From Desulforhabdus sp. TSK (GTDB lineage: Bacteria; Desulfobacterota; Syntrophobacteria; Syntrophobacterales; Syntrophobacteraceae): a stretch of 64,000 nt of DNA. The stretch is taken from the NCBI RefSeq assembly GCF_022836495.1, contig NZ_BQXM01000025.1, positions 1 through 64,000 of the forward strand, given 5' to 3'. The position numbers were made by a program, and so were the translations under genes. Position 1 is the first letter of the stretch; each line of letters begins with the position of its first letter. Positions 36,499 through 45,085 of the stretch are shown here, piece after piece. The notes beneath the pieces were generated by a model. It worked only from the letters and a program-made list of their open reading frames with translations, ran no database searches and was not told the origin of the DNA.

Positions 36499-36892
36499 GG
36501 GCTTCGGCCCCATGGAGACCCTGGAGTTCGAAAAGCCCGGGTGCTTCCGGGGGCACATCAGCCTGTCTCTCTCGGGCGAGGGAGTCAAGGAAATCACCCT
36601 TTACCATTTGGAAGTCCTGGGTAACAAGAGGGAAGGGCAGGGCCGTGCCGCTCTGCAGTGGTTGAAAAAAACCTTCAAGGGGCAGCTTTTCCTGGAAGAT
36701 CCCGGGGTGATCCGGGTCAGGAATATGAATTTCGAAAGTCGGCCCTTCTGGATCAAGATGCGCCAGGAAGGGCTTGTGGACGTCATGGAAAATGAATCGA
36801 CCTTCATGGAGCCGCAGGGGGATGAGGCTTCCCCTCGTGTTGTGGCGAAGGCGTCGGAAGGTGAGTCGAGGAGCTCGGATACTGCCAAATGA
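36401..36892 (+). CDS. Hypothetical protein with GNAT-like core
   Basis: This 163-residue protein starts at TTG 36401, or possibly GTG 36416. The middle part, ITLYHLEVLGNKREGQGRAA followed by LQWLKKTF, resembles motif A of GNAT acetyltransferases (R-x-x-G-x-G/A loop at REGQGRA), and SRPFWIKMRQEGLVD resembles the later FWxxxG segment. The C-terminal 30 residues look disordered. Its stop overlaps the start of rfaE2 in an ATGA junction, so the two are translationally coupled. A GNAT activity is suggested, not shown. Confidence 0.6.
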   Translation: MERKKVAEIEWKGVIWRAAYGSLSVKELLTILKGFGPMETLEFEKPGCFRGHISLSLSGEGVKEITLYHLEVLGNKREGQGRAALQWLKKTFKGQLFLEDPGVIRVRNMNFESRPFWIKMRQEGLVDVMENESTFMEPQGDEASPRVVAKASEGESRSSDTAK

Positions 36893-37395
36893 CCGCACGG
36901 GATAAGGTCCTGAGTGCCGGAGATCTGCAGGATATTTGCAGATGCCAGAAGGCTGAGGGGAAGCGCATCGTTTTCACCAACGGTTGTTTTGATCTGCTCC
37001 ATGTGGGCCACCTCCGTTACCTGGAGGCGGCACGAACCCTGGGGGATCACCTCGTCGTCGGTGTGAACAGCGATGGCTCGGTGCATCGGATCAAGGGAAC
37101 GCTCCGTCCCATCACTGCGGAGATGGAGCGGGCCGAAATGGTGGCCGCCTTGTATTGCGTGGATTATGTTACGATTTTTTCTGATCCAGACCCCCTCGCT
37201 CTCATCTGTCTCGTGCGACCGGACGTTCTTGTGAAAGGAGCGGACTGGCCTTTGGATCGGATTGTGGGGGCGAAGGATGTCCTGGCGTGGGGAGGTGAGG
37301 TCGCAAGAATTCCGCTGGTCCCTGAATCTTCCACGACATTGATCATTGAACGGATCCTGGCCCGGTTTGGGGCAAAGGACAGCATTCCAGTATAG
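36889..37395 (+). CDS. rfaE2: D-glycero-beta-D-manno-heptose 1-phosphate adenylyltransferase
   Basis: This 168-residue nucleotidyltransferase has the motif TNGCFDLLHVGHLRYL (HxGH), VVGVNSDGSVHRIKG, PDVLVKGADWPLD and the final STTLIIERI. It is the stand-alone form of the HldE C-terminal domain, which makes ADP-heptose for the LPS inner core. This fits a Gram-negative cell with LptD (45.1 kb). It is coupled by ATGA overlap to the gene before it and followed after 18 bp by a membrane TPR protein. Confidence 0.92.
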   Translation: MTARDKVLSAGDLQDICRCQKAEGKRIVFTNGCFDLLHVGHLRYLEAARTLGDHLVVGVNSDGSVHRIKGTLRPITAEMERAEMVAALYCVDYVTIFSDPDPLALICLVRPDVLVKGADWPLDRIVGAKDVLAWGGEVARIPLVPESSTTLIIERILARFGAKDSIPV

Positions 37396-37413
37396 CCTAC
37401 AGGAGAAGGTGTT

Positions 37414-38160
37414 TTGAGTGAGAAGAAATTGAAGGGTGTCAGTACGATGGCGCCATTGTCCCTGGAGCCCGCCGGTTGGACGGAACGCTTCAAAGTCTGG
37501 ATGGAAACGCATTCGAATCACGTGGCCGTGAGTGTGCTCGTCCTGCTGCTCATCCTGGGCGGCCTGTGGGGAATGGACGCATACAGCAAGAGCAAGGAAA
37601 AGCGGGCGAGTGCCGCCTATGCGGAGATCTCCCGGGAATGGCCGCCGGAGGGTGTGGCGGATCCCAAGGCATGGGAAAAAGTCATTTCCTCCCTGGAAAA
37701 ATTCGTTCAGGAGCACCGAGGCACCCCACCCGCACTGGACGCTCAGTTGGACCTCGCCCTCGCCTCTTTCCACGCCCGTCGATATGAAGATGCCCTCAAG
37801 TGGCAAAACAAAGTCCTGGCGGACGCGCCGGCGGGACACAGCCTCCGGCTGTTTGCGGGCTATCAGATGGCTCTGACCTACGAGACCATGGGAAAGGCGG
37901 ACGAAGCCATCGCTCGGTGGAAGGATCTCCAGTCCCAGGGAAGCCTGGGGCTCCAGCGCGAAATCGACTGGCGCCTTGGGAGGCTTTACGCCGGGAAAAA
38001 CGAATATGCCAAAGCCGTGGAGCACTACGAGAAGGCGCTGCAGGTGACCGGGACCTATCCCAATCCTGCCCTGCTGCAGGCGGAGCTCTCGGACCTCAGG
38101 CTCAAGGCAGGAGCCAAGGGCGAAGCCCCCAAGGCCGAGGCACCCAAGGATAAGTCCTGA
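37414..38160 (+). CDS. Membrane-anchored tetratricopeptide (YfgM-like) protein
   Basis: This 248-residue protein starts at TTG 37414 behind AGGAGAAGG. A short cytoplasmic N-terminus precedes a single membrane helix (AVSVLVLLLILGGLWGM, about residues 36-52). At least three TPR-like helix pairs follow (YEDALKWQNKVLADAP; MGKADEAIARW; NEYAKAVEHYEKALQ), and the tail ends in repeated KAEAPK. The topology matches YfgM-type periplasmic TPR proteins that assist envelope protein biogenesis. The partner is unknown. Confidence 0.82.
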   Translation: MSEKKLKGVSTMAPLSLEPAGWTERFKVWMETHSNHVAVSVLVLLLILGGLWGMDAYSKSKEKRASAAYAEISREWPPEGVADPKAWEKVISSLEKFVQEHRGTPPALDAQLDLALASFHARRYEDALKWQNKVLADAPAGHSLRLFAGYQMALTYETMGKADEAIARWKDLQSQGSLGLQREIDWRLGRLYAGKNEYAKAVEHYEKALQVTGTYPNPALLQAELSDLRLKAGAKGEAPKAEAPKDKS

Positions 38161-38322
38161 CCATTTAATGGAAAAGCCTTTTTCGCTCCCCGTGCGGTGG
38201 AACGTTCTTTCTTCCCGTGGAGGTTTTTCTTGACAGGCTGTATGAAATTGACTATCCAGGGGACCCACAGCGTATCATTGCATCAGGCAAACAAGGTAAA
38301 ATAAGGAAATAAAATGTTTGAC

Positions 38323-38468
38323 GGGTTCTTCCGCTTTTGCTGCTTTCAGTTTTTTGGAGGCTTCTTTTTTGAGAGGCCTGCCTGTGGGGGTGCAAAGTAG
38401 GCTGAATCAGACCTGACATTGACCAAGACCATGGGTAGGCGCAAAAGCAGCGGGACCCATGGTTTTTT
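38323..38468 (+). ncRNA. Candidate structured RNA (6S-like hairpin layout)
   Basis: The sequence folds into nested long-range stems. The outer stem pairs GGGT (38323) with ACCC (38455), CCGC (38331) with GCGG (38450) and TTTTGC (38335) with GCAAAA (38441). The inner 12-bp stem GCCTGCCTGTGG (38376-38387) pairs completely, with three G-U pairs, with CCATGGGTAGGC (38429-38440), stacking on the outer stem. A 35-nt U-rich bulge lies on the 5' side only. A GTAGG/CCTGAC hairpin can form inside. Six T follow the closing stem. TAAAAT at 38310-38315 could be the -10 box, and a TTGACA-17-TATCCA promoter lies further upstream (38230-38258). Length and rod shape recall 6S RNA, but no family sequence could be verified. 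SRP RNA and tmRNA motifs are absent. Confidence 0.5.
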
Positions 38469-38475
38469 GTTTTTT

Positions 38476-38513
38476 GAGGCCGTGGATTCCTGAATCCGAC
38501 GGCCTCTTTTTTT
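38476..38513 (+). terminator. Strong intrinsic terminator upstream of paaK
   Basis: GAGGCCGT + GGATT pairs with AATCC + ACGGCCTC (13 bp with one bulged G, CCTG loop), followed by seven T. It lies between the RNA candidate and paaK, so it ends the preceding transcript or attenuates paaK. Confidence 0.85.
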
Positions 38514-38562
38514 GTAAACGGGTAAGGGAAAAGAACACCAATTTTATGGAGGAAGCAAGCGC

Positions 38563-39864
38563 ATGATGTTCAACATCGAGTTTGAAACACTACCACGGGA
38601 AGCCCTTGAAGCGATTCAATTGCGGCGCCTTCAGGCGACGCTGGAGCGGGTGTACGCGACGGTTCCCTTCTACCGCCAAAAATTTCAGGAGGCAAAGGTT
38701 GCTCCTTCGGATATAAAGTCTTTAGAGGATCTGCGCCGGCTCCCGTTCACGTACAAGAAGGATTTGAGAGATAATTATCCCTTTGGTATGTTTGCCGTAC
38801 CCATGGAGAGTGTGGTCCGGATCCATGCCTCTTCAGGGACCACGGGAAAACCCACCGTCGTGGGATACACAGCGCGCGACATTGCCATGTGGTCGGAATT
38901 GATGGCGCGAGCCTTGGCCGCGGGAGGAGCTTCACGGGGAGATATCATCCACAACGCGTACGGTTATGGACTTTTCACCGGTGGCCTGGGAGTTCACTAC
39001 GGAGCGGAGCGCCTCGGGGCCTCCGTCATCCCCATTTCAGGTGGAAACACCAAACGGCAGATTCTCATCATGAAGGATTTTGGCGCGACGGTGATCACCT
39101 GCACGCCCTCCTACGCCCTGCACCTTGCGGAAGTGGCCCGGGAAGTGGGAGTCGATTTCAAGGATCTCAAGTTCAAGGCGGGTATTTTCGGCGCCGAGCC
39201 CTGGTCGGAGGAAATGCGCCAGGAGATCGAGCGCAAGCTGCATCTCAATGCGGTGGACATTTACGGGTTGAGCGAAGTCATGGGTCCCGGCGTGGCCGTG
39301 GAATGCGCCGAGGCGAAAAAAGGCCTTCACGTTGCCGAGGATCATTTCATTGTGGAGGTGATCCATCCGGAAACGGGAGAGCCCCTTCCCTACGGCGAAC
39401 AGGGAGAGATCGTTTTCACCTCTATCACGAAGGAGGCTTTTCCCGTCATTCGCTACAGGACGCGCGACATCAGCTCCCTCAATCCCGAGCCCTGCATTTG
39501 CGGAAGAACCCTCGTCCGAATGAACCGCGTGACGGGGCGAACGGATGACATGCTCATCATTCGCGGCGTCAACGTCTTTCCCTCCCAGATTGAAAGCGTA
39601 CTCATGGAAATCGAAGGGGTGGAGCCTCATTACCAACTGGTGGTGGATCGCGAGGGCAACCTGGACATTCTCACCATCCTGGTGGAAGTGGGCGAGCATG
39701 TTTTTTCCGATGAAGTCAGGAAGCTGCAGGTTCTGGAAAAGAGGATCTCCAAGAATATCAAGGAATACTTCGGGGTTTCCGCCAATGTGAAGCTTGTGGA
39801 GCCCAAGACCATTGCACGCAGTGAGGGCAAGGCCCAGCGTGTCATCGACAATCGCAAGATTTAA
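38563..39864 (+). CDS. paaK: Phenylacetate-CoA ligase family protein (PaaK)
   Basis: This 433-residue AMP-forming ligase has the P-loop [28 protein letters not shown] and [20 protein letters not shown], then the C-terminal lid domain ending [16 protein letters not shown]. It activates an aryl or arylacetic acid as acyl-AMP and then acyl-CoA. The exact acid (phenylacetate, indoleacetate or benzoate-like) cannot be told. GGAGG stands nine bases before the double ATG. An ACT-domain gene follows after 40 bp, a pairing frequent in anaerobes. Confidence 0.92.
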   Translation: MMFNIEFETLPREALEAIQLRRLQATLERVYATVPFYRQKFQEAKVAPSDIKSLEDLRRLPFTYKKDLRDNYPFGMFAVPMESVVRIHASSGTTGKPTVVGYTARDIAMWSELMARALAAGGASRGDIIHNAYGYGLFTGGLGVHYGAERLGASVIPISGGNTKRQILIMKDFGATVITCTPSYALHLAEVAREVGVDFKDLKFKAGIFGAEPWSEEMRQEIERKLHLNAVDIYGLSEVMGPGVAVECAEAKKGLHVAEDHFIVEVIHPETGEPLPYGEQGEIVFTSITKEAFPVIRYRTRDISSLNPEPCICGRTLVRMNRVTGRTDDMLIIRGVNVFPSQIESVLMEIEGVEPHYQLVVDREGNLDILTILVEVGEHVFSDEVRKLQVLEKRISKNIKEYFGVSANVKLVEPKTIARSEGKAQRVIDNRKI

Positions 39865-39904
39865 GGAGTGAACGGCAGTGACTGCAAAAGGGGAGACCAT
39901 ACAG

Positions 39905-40336
39905 ATGCGAGTGGAACAAATTTCAGTCTTTTTGGAAAACAAGGCAGGCCGACTTTCGGAGGTCACTCGAATTCTTGCGGAGGCTCAGATCAATATTCGG
40001 GCTCTGTCCCTGGCGGACACCTCCGATTTTGGCATCCTGCGCCTGATCGTCAGTGACAACGACAAGGCGAAGGATGCCCTGCGGAAACATGGGTTCACGG
40101 TGGGAAAAACGGACGTGGTGGCCGTGGAGGTTGGAGACCGCCCCGGCGGACTGCACGCCATCCTGGAAGTTTTGCGCAAAGCCAATGTCAATGTGGAGTA
40201 CATGTACGCCTTTGTGCAGCAGAGCGGCAACAATGCGGTCATCATTTTCAGATTCGATCACCTGGACGAGGCGGTCAAGGTCCTCACGGAAAGCGGCATC
40301 AAGGTAATCGAAGGGAAGACGCTTTACGGAATGTAG
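39905..40336 (+). CDS. ACT-domain regulatory protein
   Basis: This 143-residue protein holds two ACT domains ([20 protein letters not shown] and [19 protein letters not shown]), each with the Gly-containing loop that binds a small ligand, usually an amino acid. It follows the PaaK-type ligase and probably senses an aromatic amino acid or its product to regulate that step. The ATG at 39905 fits family length; a GTG at 39878 with AAGGAG upstream is an alternative adding nine residues. Confidence 0.87.
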   Translation: MRVEQISVFLENKAGRLSEVTRILAEAQINIRALSLADTSDFGILRLIVSDNDKAKDALRKHGFTVGKTDVVAVEVGDRPGGLHAILEVLRKANVNVEYMYAFVQQSGNNAVIIFRFDHLDEAVKVLTESGIKVIEGKTLYGM

Positions 40337-40468
40337 CATGCAGGAGGATGCGGATCGGGATTCGGTGGATACGCCCGTGACGGCATGCATATAATTCAAG
40401 AATGAGAAATCACCTGCCGACGAGATGGGGAAGGAGACGGGGGGTGATCGACAGGGAACATCCCCCAT

Positions 40469-40489
40469 AGTCCCCCTTCAAGGGGGACT
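40469..40489. repeat. Palindrome AGTCCCCCTT...
   Basis: A 21-bp near-perfect palindrome with 10-bp arms lies between the ACT-domain gene and the HDOD gene. It could act as terminator for the former; no T-tract follows. Confidence 0.6.
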
Positions 40490-40560
40490 TCCAAACCTCG
40501 CGGACCAGGTGATGACTTTCGCTGCCACGTATGGGCGACACATCAAGAGGGATGATCGGG

Positions 40561-41429
40561 ATGGCGTTACCTCAGGTGAATGCAATGGATGCCAGAGAAG
40601 CTCGGTTCCAGATTTGTCAGATTGCGGATCTCCCTCCCATGCCCCTCGCATTGCACCGACTCCTGGCGGTTTTTCAGGACGAAAGCACTTCCACCAGAAA
40701 GATCGAGGGCATGATCCAGGTGGATCAGAGTCTCTGCTCCAAAATCCTGCGCATTGCCAATTCCAGCTACTACGGTTTTCGAGGTAAAATTGCTTCACTG
40801 TCTCGGGCGATGCTCGTGATCGGCTTCGATGAGGTGAAGGCCGTCTGTTTCTCTTTGCTGCTGCTGGAGATCCTGTCGGACGAAAAAGTACTGACCTCAC
40901 GGCAAAGGGAGCGCTTCTGGAAGAAGGCCCTTGTGGTGGCGAAAATCGCCGCTGTGATGGCCAGGAGGCGGCCGTGGATGGGCGAAGAGGACGCCTATTG
41001 CCTGGGGCTGCTCCATGATCTCGGTGAAGTGATGATGGCGGTCCATCTGAAAGACCATTATCGGTGCCTGCAGGAGCTGGCCAGGGCAAGTAATGTGCCA
41101 TTGTGGCATGCCGAGTCTCTTTACGGGCTGGGACATGGGCGGGTGGGGCGATGGGTGGCCTTGAAATGGGGACTCCCCAGGTGTTCGTGCGCGTACTGGA
41201 ATTTCACCATGAACCCGAAGCTGCCCCTTCCTTCAAGGCCGAGGTCAAGATGATCCATCTGGCGAATCTCCTGAGTGATGCGGGAGATGACCCGGAGCTG
41301 TTGAATGACTCGCTCACCCTGGGCTACTGCAATGACTTGTGTATCTCGGAAGAGGAATGGGACGAATATCGGGAGCATTTGTCCCTCATCCGGGCTGAAG
41401 TGGATCAGCTGTGGGACCTGATGAAGTGA
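40561..41429 (+). pseudogene. HDOD-domain signalling protein, frameshifted
   Basis: The first part encodes a clear HDOD domain: LPPMPLALHRLLAVFQDE, VDQSLCSKILRIANSSYYG, LSRAMLVIGFDEVKAV, GLLHDLGEVMM. At four C (41175-41178) the frame changes. Reading on in the +1 base-restored frame gives GLPQVFVRVLEFHHEPEAAPSFKAEV, the expected continuation, to a stop at 41429. One C has apparently been lost. HDOD proteins are HD-GYP relatives, mostly lacking hydrolase activity, that regulate chemotaxis, motility or differentiation. The gene lies 11 bp before a hybrid kinase and probably worked with it. A sequencing error is possible. Confidence 0.8.
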
Positions 41430-41440
41430 CGGGGGCATCC

Positions 41441-43552
41441 ATGGATCTTTTGCACAAGAACATCATGCACCTGGGGCTGGACAGGCTCCAATGGCAGCAG
41501 GAGGAAATGCTCCATATTCTGGGGATGCTCCAGGGCTTCGAAGAGGCCCTGAAGCATGAAGAGGGGCTGGATCCCATCTGTCAAAGATTTGCCGAAATCG
41601 TCATCTCGGAAAGCCGTTTCGAGGCCTGCACTATTTTCATTCGAGACCCGAAAAGCATGGTCCTTGTCCCGGTTGCCTCCTTCGGCCTGGATGATCTGCT
41701 GGAGGGCGGGAATTCCGGTGACGTCCGTAGCCCCCTGCAGGGCAGCCTCCTGAAAGCTTCCGCCGACAAGGCTTTTTCCACGCAGCAGCCTGTGTACTTG
41801 GAAGAGATGCGGGAACCAGGCGGTGATCCAGTGACCGCCGTTTCCCGGTCGGCCTGTCTGGCTTGCTTCCCGCTCATGGACCTGGGGGTTCTCTGTTTGA
41901 GCACGGATCATCCCTTCCCTTTTCCCATACCCTTCAAACGAAATTGGGAGATCTTGAGCCGCCTCATGGGGCATCTTCTCAAAGACCCTTACCGACAAGC
42001 CCTGGAGGAGGGGGATCAGGAGCGTTTGAGTACCTCGCCTGTTTTGCCTTCCGACAAAGAGGAGGCAAGGGAGGTGTGCGAGACCGAGCCGGACGAGCTT
42101 TTCGAGCGGGCCTTTTCCCTGGCACCCCAGGGAACCTGTCTGCTGGATCCTGAGGGAAAAGTCCTGCAGGTCAACAAGAGCTTCGAAAGGCTGCACGGTT
42201 CGAATGTTTCCGAGCTGGAAGGCCGCCCACCCGCGGTTATTTTTCAGGATTCGTCCATCTTCTTCAAACTGCTACAAAAAATGCAGACATCCGGCCAGGA
42301 GGAACTGGCCGATGTCTCTCTCATCAACGGTGAAGGCAAACCTTACCTGGCCGACGTTTATCTCGTTCGCGTGCCCGAAGCCCAGGGTGGGGAGGCGGGT
42401 TTTCTGCTGGTGGTGAACGATGTGACGACGAAGAAGGCGTTTGCGGAAAAAATCCTGCAGACGGAAAAGCTGGTGGCCATGGGGACAATGGCGGGGGGAG
42501 TGGCTCATGACTTCAACAACCTCCTGATGGCCGTTTTGGGGCATATCCAATTGCTGCTCCTGGATATAACGGATGACGGCCTGATGCGCCGCCTGCAGCA
42601 GATTGAAAGAGCTGTTCATGACGCATCGCATACCGTCAGGCGGCTGCAGAAATTCACGGCGCACGATCGGGAGCCCCATGGGGTGGTGACCGCCATTGAT
42701 GTGAAGGAGGCTCTACAGGATGTGATGGAGCTGACCCGGCCGCGGTGGAAGAACGGCATGGAGAAATTCGGGCATACCGTCAAGATCGATTGGGAGCTGG
42801 AAGAAAACTGTGTGGCGTCCATTCACGCCTCGGATTTGAGGGAGATCCTCACGAACCTGGTGTTGAACGCTGTGGAGGCCATGCCGAACGGCGGGAAGAT
42901 CACCCTGCGCTGCAAGTCTCTGAAAGATTCCATCGTCATGGAGGTTGCCGACACGGGTATCGGCATGAGCAAGGAGGTCGCAGGGAAGATTTTCGATCCC
43001 TACTATACGACCAAGGGCATTGGGAATTCCGGGCTGGGGCTCAGTGTTTCCTGGAGCCTCGTGCTTCGTGCCGGCGGGGACATCCAGGTGAAGAGCAGGC
43101 CCGGACGGGGAACGGTTTTTTCCATCACGCTGCCGAGGGGGGAAACGAAAAGCAGTCCGTCGAGCTCCCCCAAACTCCCTGGTGAAGGGCGCTCACACCA
43201 CGTCCTCGTTGTGGACGATGAAGAAGAGATCCTGGGGATCCTTCGCGATATGATCCAACTGAAAGGGCATAGAGTCACGGCCATGAGTGACGGGAAAAAG
43301 GCCCTTGAAGTCATACGGGAGGGGGAATTCGACCTCATCCTGACGGACCTGGGCATGCCGGACATCAGCGGATGGGAAATCGCACGCCAGGCAAAAGCCA
43401 GGAACCCGAAGGTTCCAGTCATCCTCATCACGGGTTGGGGGGCTCAATATGAAGACGAGGACCTTACCGAGAGGGGCGTGGACCTTGTGCTTTCCAAACC
43501 CTTCAGCTGGGATCGATTGCTGGAGGCTATGGCTAAAATGCTTCCCCGCTGA
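41441..43552 (+). CDS. Hybrid sensor histidine kinase: GAF-like, PAS, kinase, receiver
   Basis: This 703-residue soluble protein starts at the ATG at 41441, 11 bp after the HDOD gene. It has an N-terminal GAF-like region (about 30-180), a PAS domain (about 215-330, RAFSLAPQGTCLLDPEGKVLQVN type), the HisKA box GGVAHDFNNLL, and HATPase motifs NLVLNAVEAMPNGG, DTGIGMSKE and GNSGLGLS. A C-terminal receiver domain follows (VLVVDDEEEIL, phosphoacceptor Asp in LILTDLGMPD, Lys in LSKPF). No membrane segment is seen, so it senses a cytoplasmic signal. No output gene other than the HDOD protein is adjacent. The GTG at 41411 would overlap the upstream gene and is less likely. Confidence 0.9.
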   Translation: MDLLHKNIMHLGLDRLQWQQEEMLHILGMLQGFEEALKHEEGLDPICQRFAEIVISESRFEACTIFIRDPKSMVLVPVASFGLDDLLEGGNSGDVRSPLQGSLLKASADKAFSTQQPVYLEEMREPGGDPVTAVSRSACLACFPLMDLGVLCLSTDHPFPFPIPFKRNWEILSRLMGHLLKDPYRQALEEGDQERLSTSPVLPSDKEEAREVCETEPDELFERAFSLAPQGTCLLDPEGKVLQVNKSFERLHGSNVSELEGRPPAVIFQDSSIFFKLLQKMQTSGQEELADVSLINGEGKPYLADVYLVRVPEAQGGEAGFLLVVNDVTTKKAFAEKILQTEKLVAMGTMAGGVAHDFNNLLMAVLGHIQLLLLDITDDGLMRRLQQIERAVHDASHTVRRLQKFTAHDREPHGVVTAIDVKEALQDVMELTRPRWKNGMEKFGHTVKIDWELEENCVASIHASDLREILTNLVLNAVEAMPNGGKITLRCKSLKDSIVMEVADTGIGMSKEVAGKIFDPYYTTKGIGNSGLGLSVSWSLVLRAGGDIQVKSRPGRGTVFSITLPRGETKSSPSSSPKLPGEGRSHHVLVVDDEEEILGILRDMIQLKGHRVTAMSDGKKALEVIREGEFDLILTDLGMPDISGWEIARQAKARNPKVPVILITGWGAQYEDEDLTERGVDLVLSKPFSWDRLLEAMAKMLPR

Positions 43553-43720
43553 AACCCTCCACGCGTCGCAAAAAGTAGCCATCGCTCACCTCCCCATCCC
43601 TTCCTGAACACTTTCTCCATTTCTAATATTCCGGAATTGTGGTAATTAAAGATCGGTGTTTCCGTTCAGGAGTCTTCCGTTGAACCTTCCGGCAGGTGAA
43701 TAATAAGGGAGAATGCGGCC

Positions 43721-44998
43721 TTGAGCAGCTATCAGGAATCGGTCGATTACTTATACGGCCTTCAAAAATATGGCATCAAGTTTGGTTTGAATTGTACGGC
43801 GAACATCCTGAACCGCTTGGGAAATCCCGAACAGAACCTCCGCTGCATCCATGTGGGTGGAACCAACGGAAAGGGGTCGACGTCAGCCATGCTTTCCAGT
43901 GTGTTGAAAGAGCACGGGCTGCGAGTGGGCCTCTACACGTCGCCTCACCTGGTTCGCTTCACGGAGCGCTTTCGCATCGACGACGAAGAAGTTGCTCAGG
44001 AGCGCATTCTGGATGTCTTTGAAAAAGTGCGGAAGGTTTTGGACGACCAGGAGCCTCCCACTTTTTTTGAAGTGGTGACCGCCATGGCCTTTCAGTATTT
44101 TGCAGAAGAAAAAGTCGACTGGGCCATTGTGGAAGTGGGGATGGGCGGACGGCTGGATTCCACCAACGTCATCACCCCCAGGGTCAGTATCATCACCAAT
44201 GTGGCGTTCGATCACCAGGAATATTTGGGAACCACCCTGGCGGCCATCGCACGGGAGAAAGCGGGCATCATCAAGGAAGGCGTCCCTGTCGTGACGGGCG
44301 TTCAGCAGCCCATTGTGCAGGGTGTTTTGAAAGCGACGGCCTACAAGCGCCGTGCGCCGTTGCATTTCCTCGGCAGGGACTTCCGCATGCGGAGGAATGG
44401 AGACGGCTCCTTCCAATACCAGGGGTTGAAGCGGCACTGGTCTTCTCTGAAAGTCAATCTGGCGGGCATGCACCAGCTGGGGAATGCCGCTCTTTGCCTT
44501 GCTGCTCTCGAAGTATTGGAAAAACAGGGGGATTTTTCTCTTGCCACGGATGCCGTCGCCAGGGGATTGACGCAGGTTCGGTGGCCGGCGAGGCTCGAGG
44601 TCATTCAGGAAGAGCCTCTCATTGTGCTGGACGGCGCACACAATGCTCATGGAGCGGAATCCCTGCGCGAGTCCCTCAAGAAATGCTTTCCCAATCGGCG
44701 CCTGCACCTGGTCCTGGGAGTCATGGCCGACAAAGACATTCGAGGCATCCTTCGCCGCCTGCTGCCCTTGGCGGAGACGGCCATATTCACGCAGCCCCGA
44801 TATACGCGCGCGGCCAACCCTGAAGAATTGAGGCGTCTTGCCCGGCCCTATATCCAGAAGCATTATGTCATTCCGGATGTGGCTTCCGCCATCCAGGAGG
44901 CCAAACGGCTGGCTGGGCCGGATGACATGATCTGCATCGCCGGGTCGCTCTATTTTGCGGGTGAAGTGAAAGAGCTTTTTGGAGAACCCACCCTGTGA
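43721..44998 (+). CDS. folC: Bifunctional folylpolyglutamate/dihydrofolate synthase
   Basis: This 425-residue Mur-ligase-family enzyme has YGIKFGLNCTANIL, the P-loop HVGGTNGKGSTSAML, YTSPHLVRFTERFRID, GMGGRLDSTN and, in the C-terminal domain, VLDGAHNAHG. It adds glutamate to dihydropteroate and to folates in the cytoplasm. It starts at a TTG (43721) with AGGGAG upstream; the first residues SSYQESVDYLY are typical for the family. Confidence 0.93.
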   Translation: MSSYQESVDYLYGLQKYGIKFGLNCTANILNRLGNPEQNLRCIHVGGTNGKGSTSAMLSSVLKEHGLRVGLYTSPHLVRFTERFRIDDEEVAQERILDVFEKVRKVLDDQEPPTFFEVVTAMAFQYFAEEKVDWAIVEVGMGGRLDSTNVITPRVSIITNVAFDHQEYLGTTLAAIAREKAGIIKEGVPVVTGVQQPIVQGVLKATAYKRRAPLHFLGRDFRMRRNGDGSFQYQGLKRHWSSLKVNLAGMHQLGNAALCLAALEVLEKQGDFSLATDAVARGLTQVRWPARLEVIQEEPLIVLDGAHNAHGAESLRESLKKCFPNRRLHLVLGVMADKDIRGILRRLLPLAETAIFTQPRYTRAANPEELRRLARPYIQKHYVIPDVASAIQEAKRLAGPDDMICIAGSLYFAGEVKELFGEPTL

Positions 44999-45085
44999 GA
45001 TCCGTGAATCGCCGTGTAAGGTTCGCGCTGCAGCCGGAGTGGCGGAAGCGCTGCGTTTGAGAGCTCCCAAGGAGAGAGGCAAGAA

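Noticed and set aside
36601-38268. 555-codon minus-strand frame over rfaE2 and the TPR gene
   Set aside because: Both genes on the other strand have clear motifs and start signals; the antisense frame has none.
38323-38468. Identification of the RNA as SRP RNA or tmRNA
   Set aside because: The SRP core (GGAAG/AGCAG type loops) and the tmRNA tRNA-like ends and tag frame are absent.
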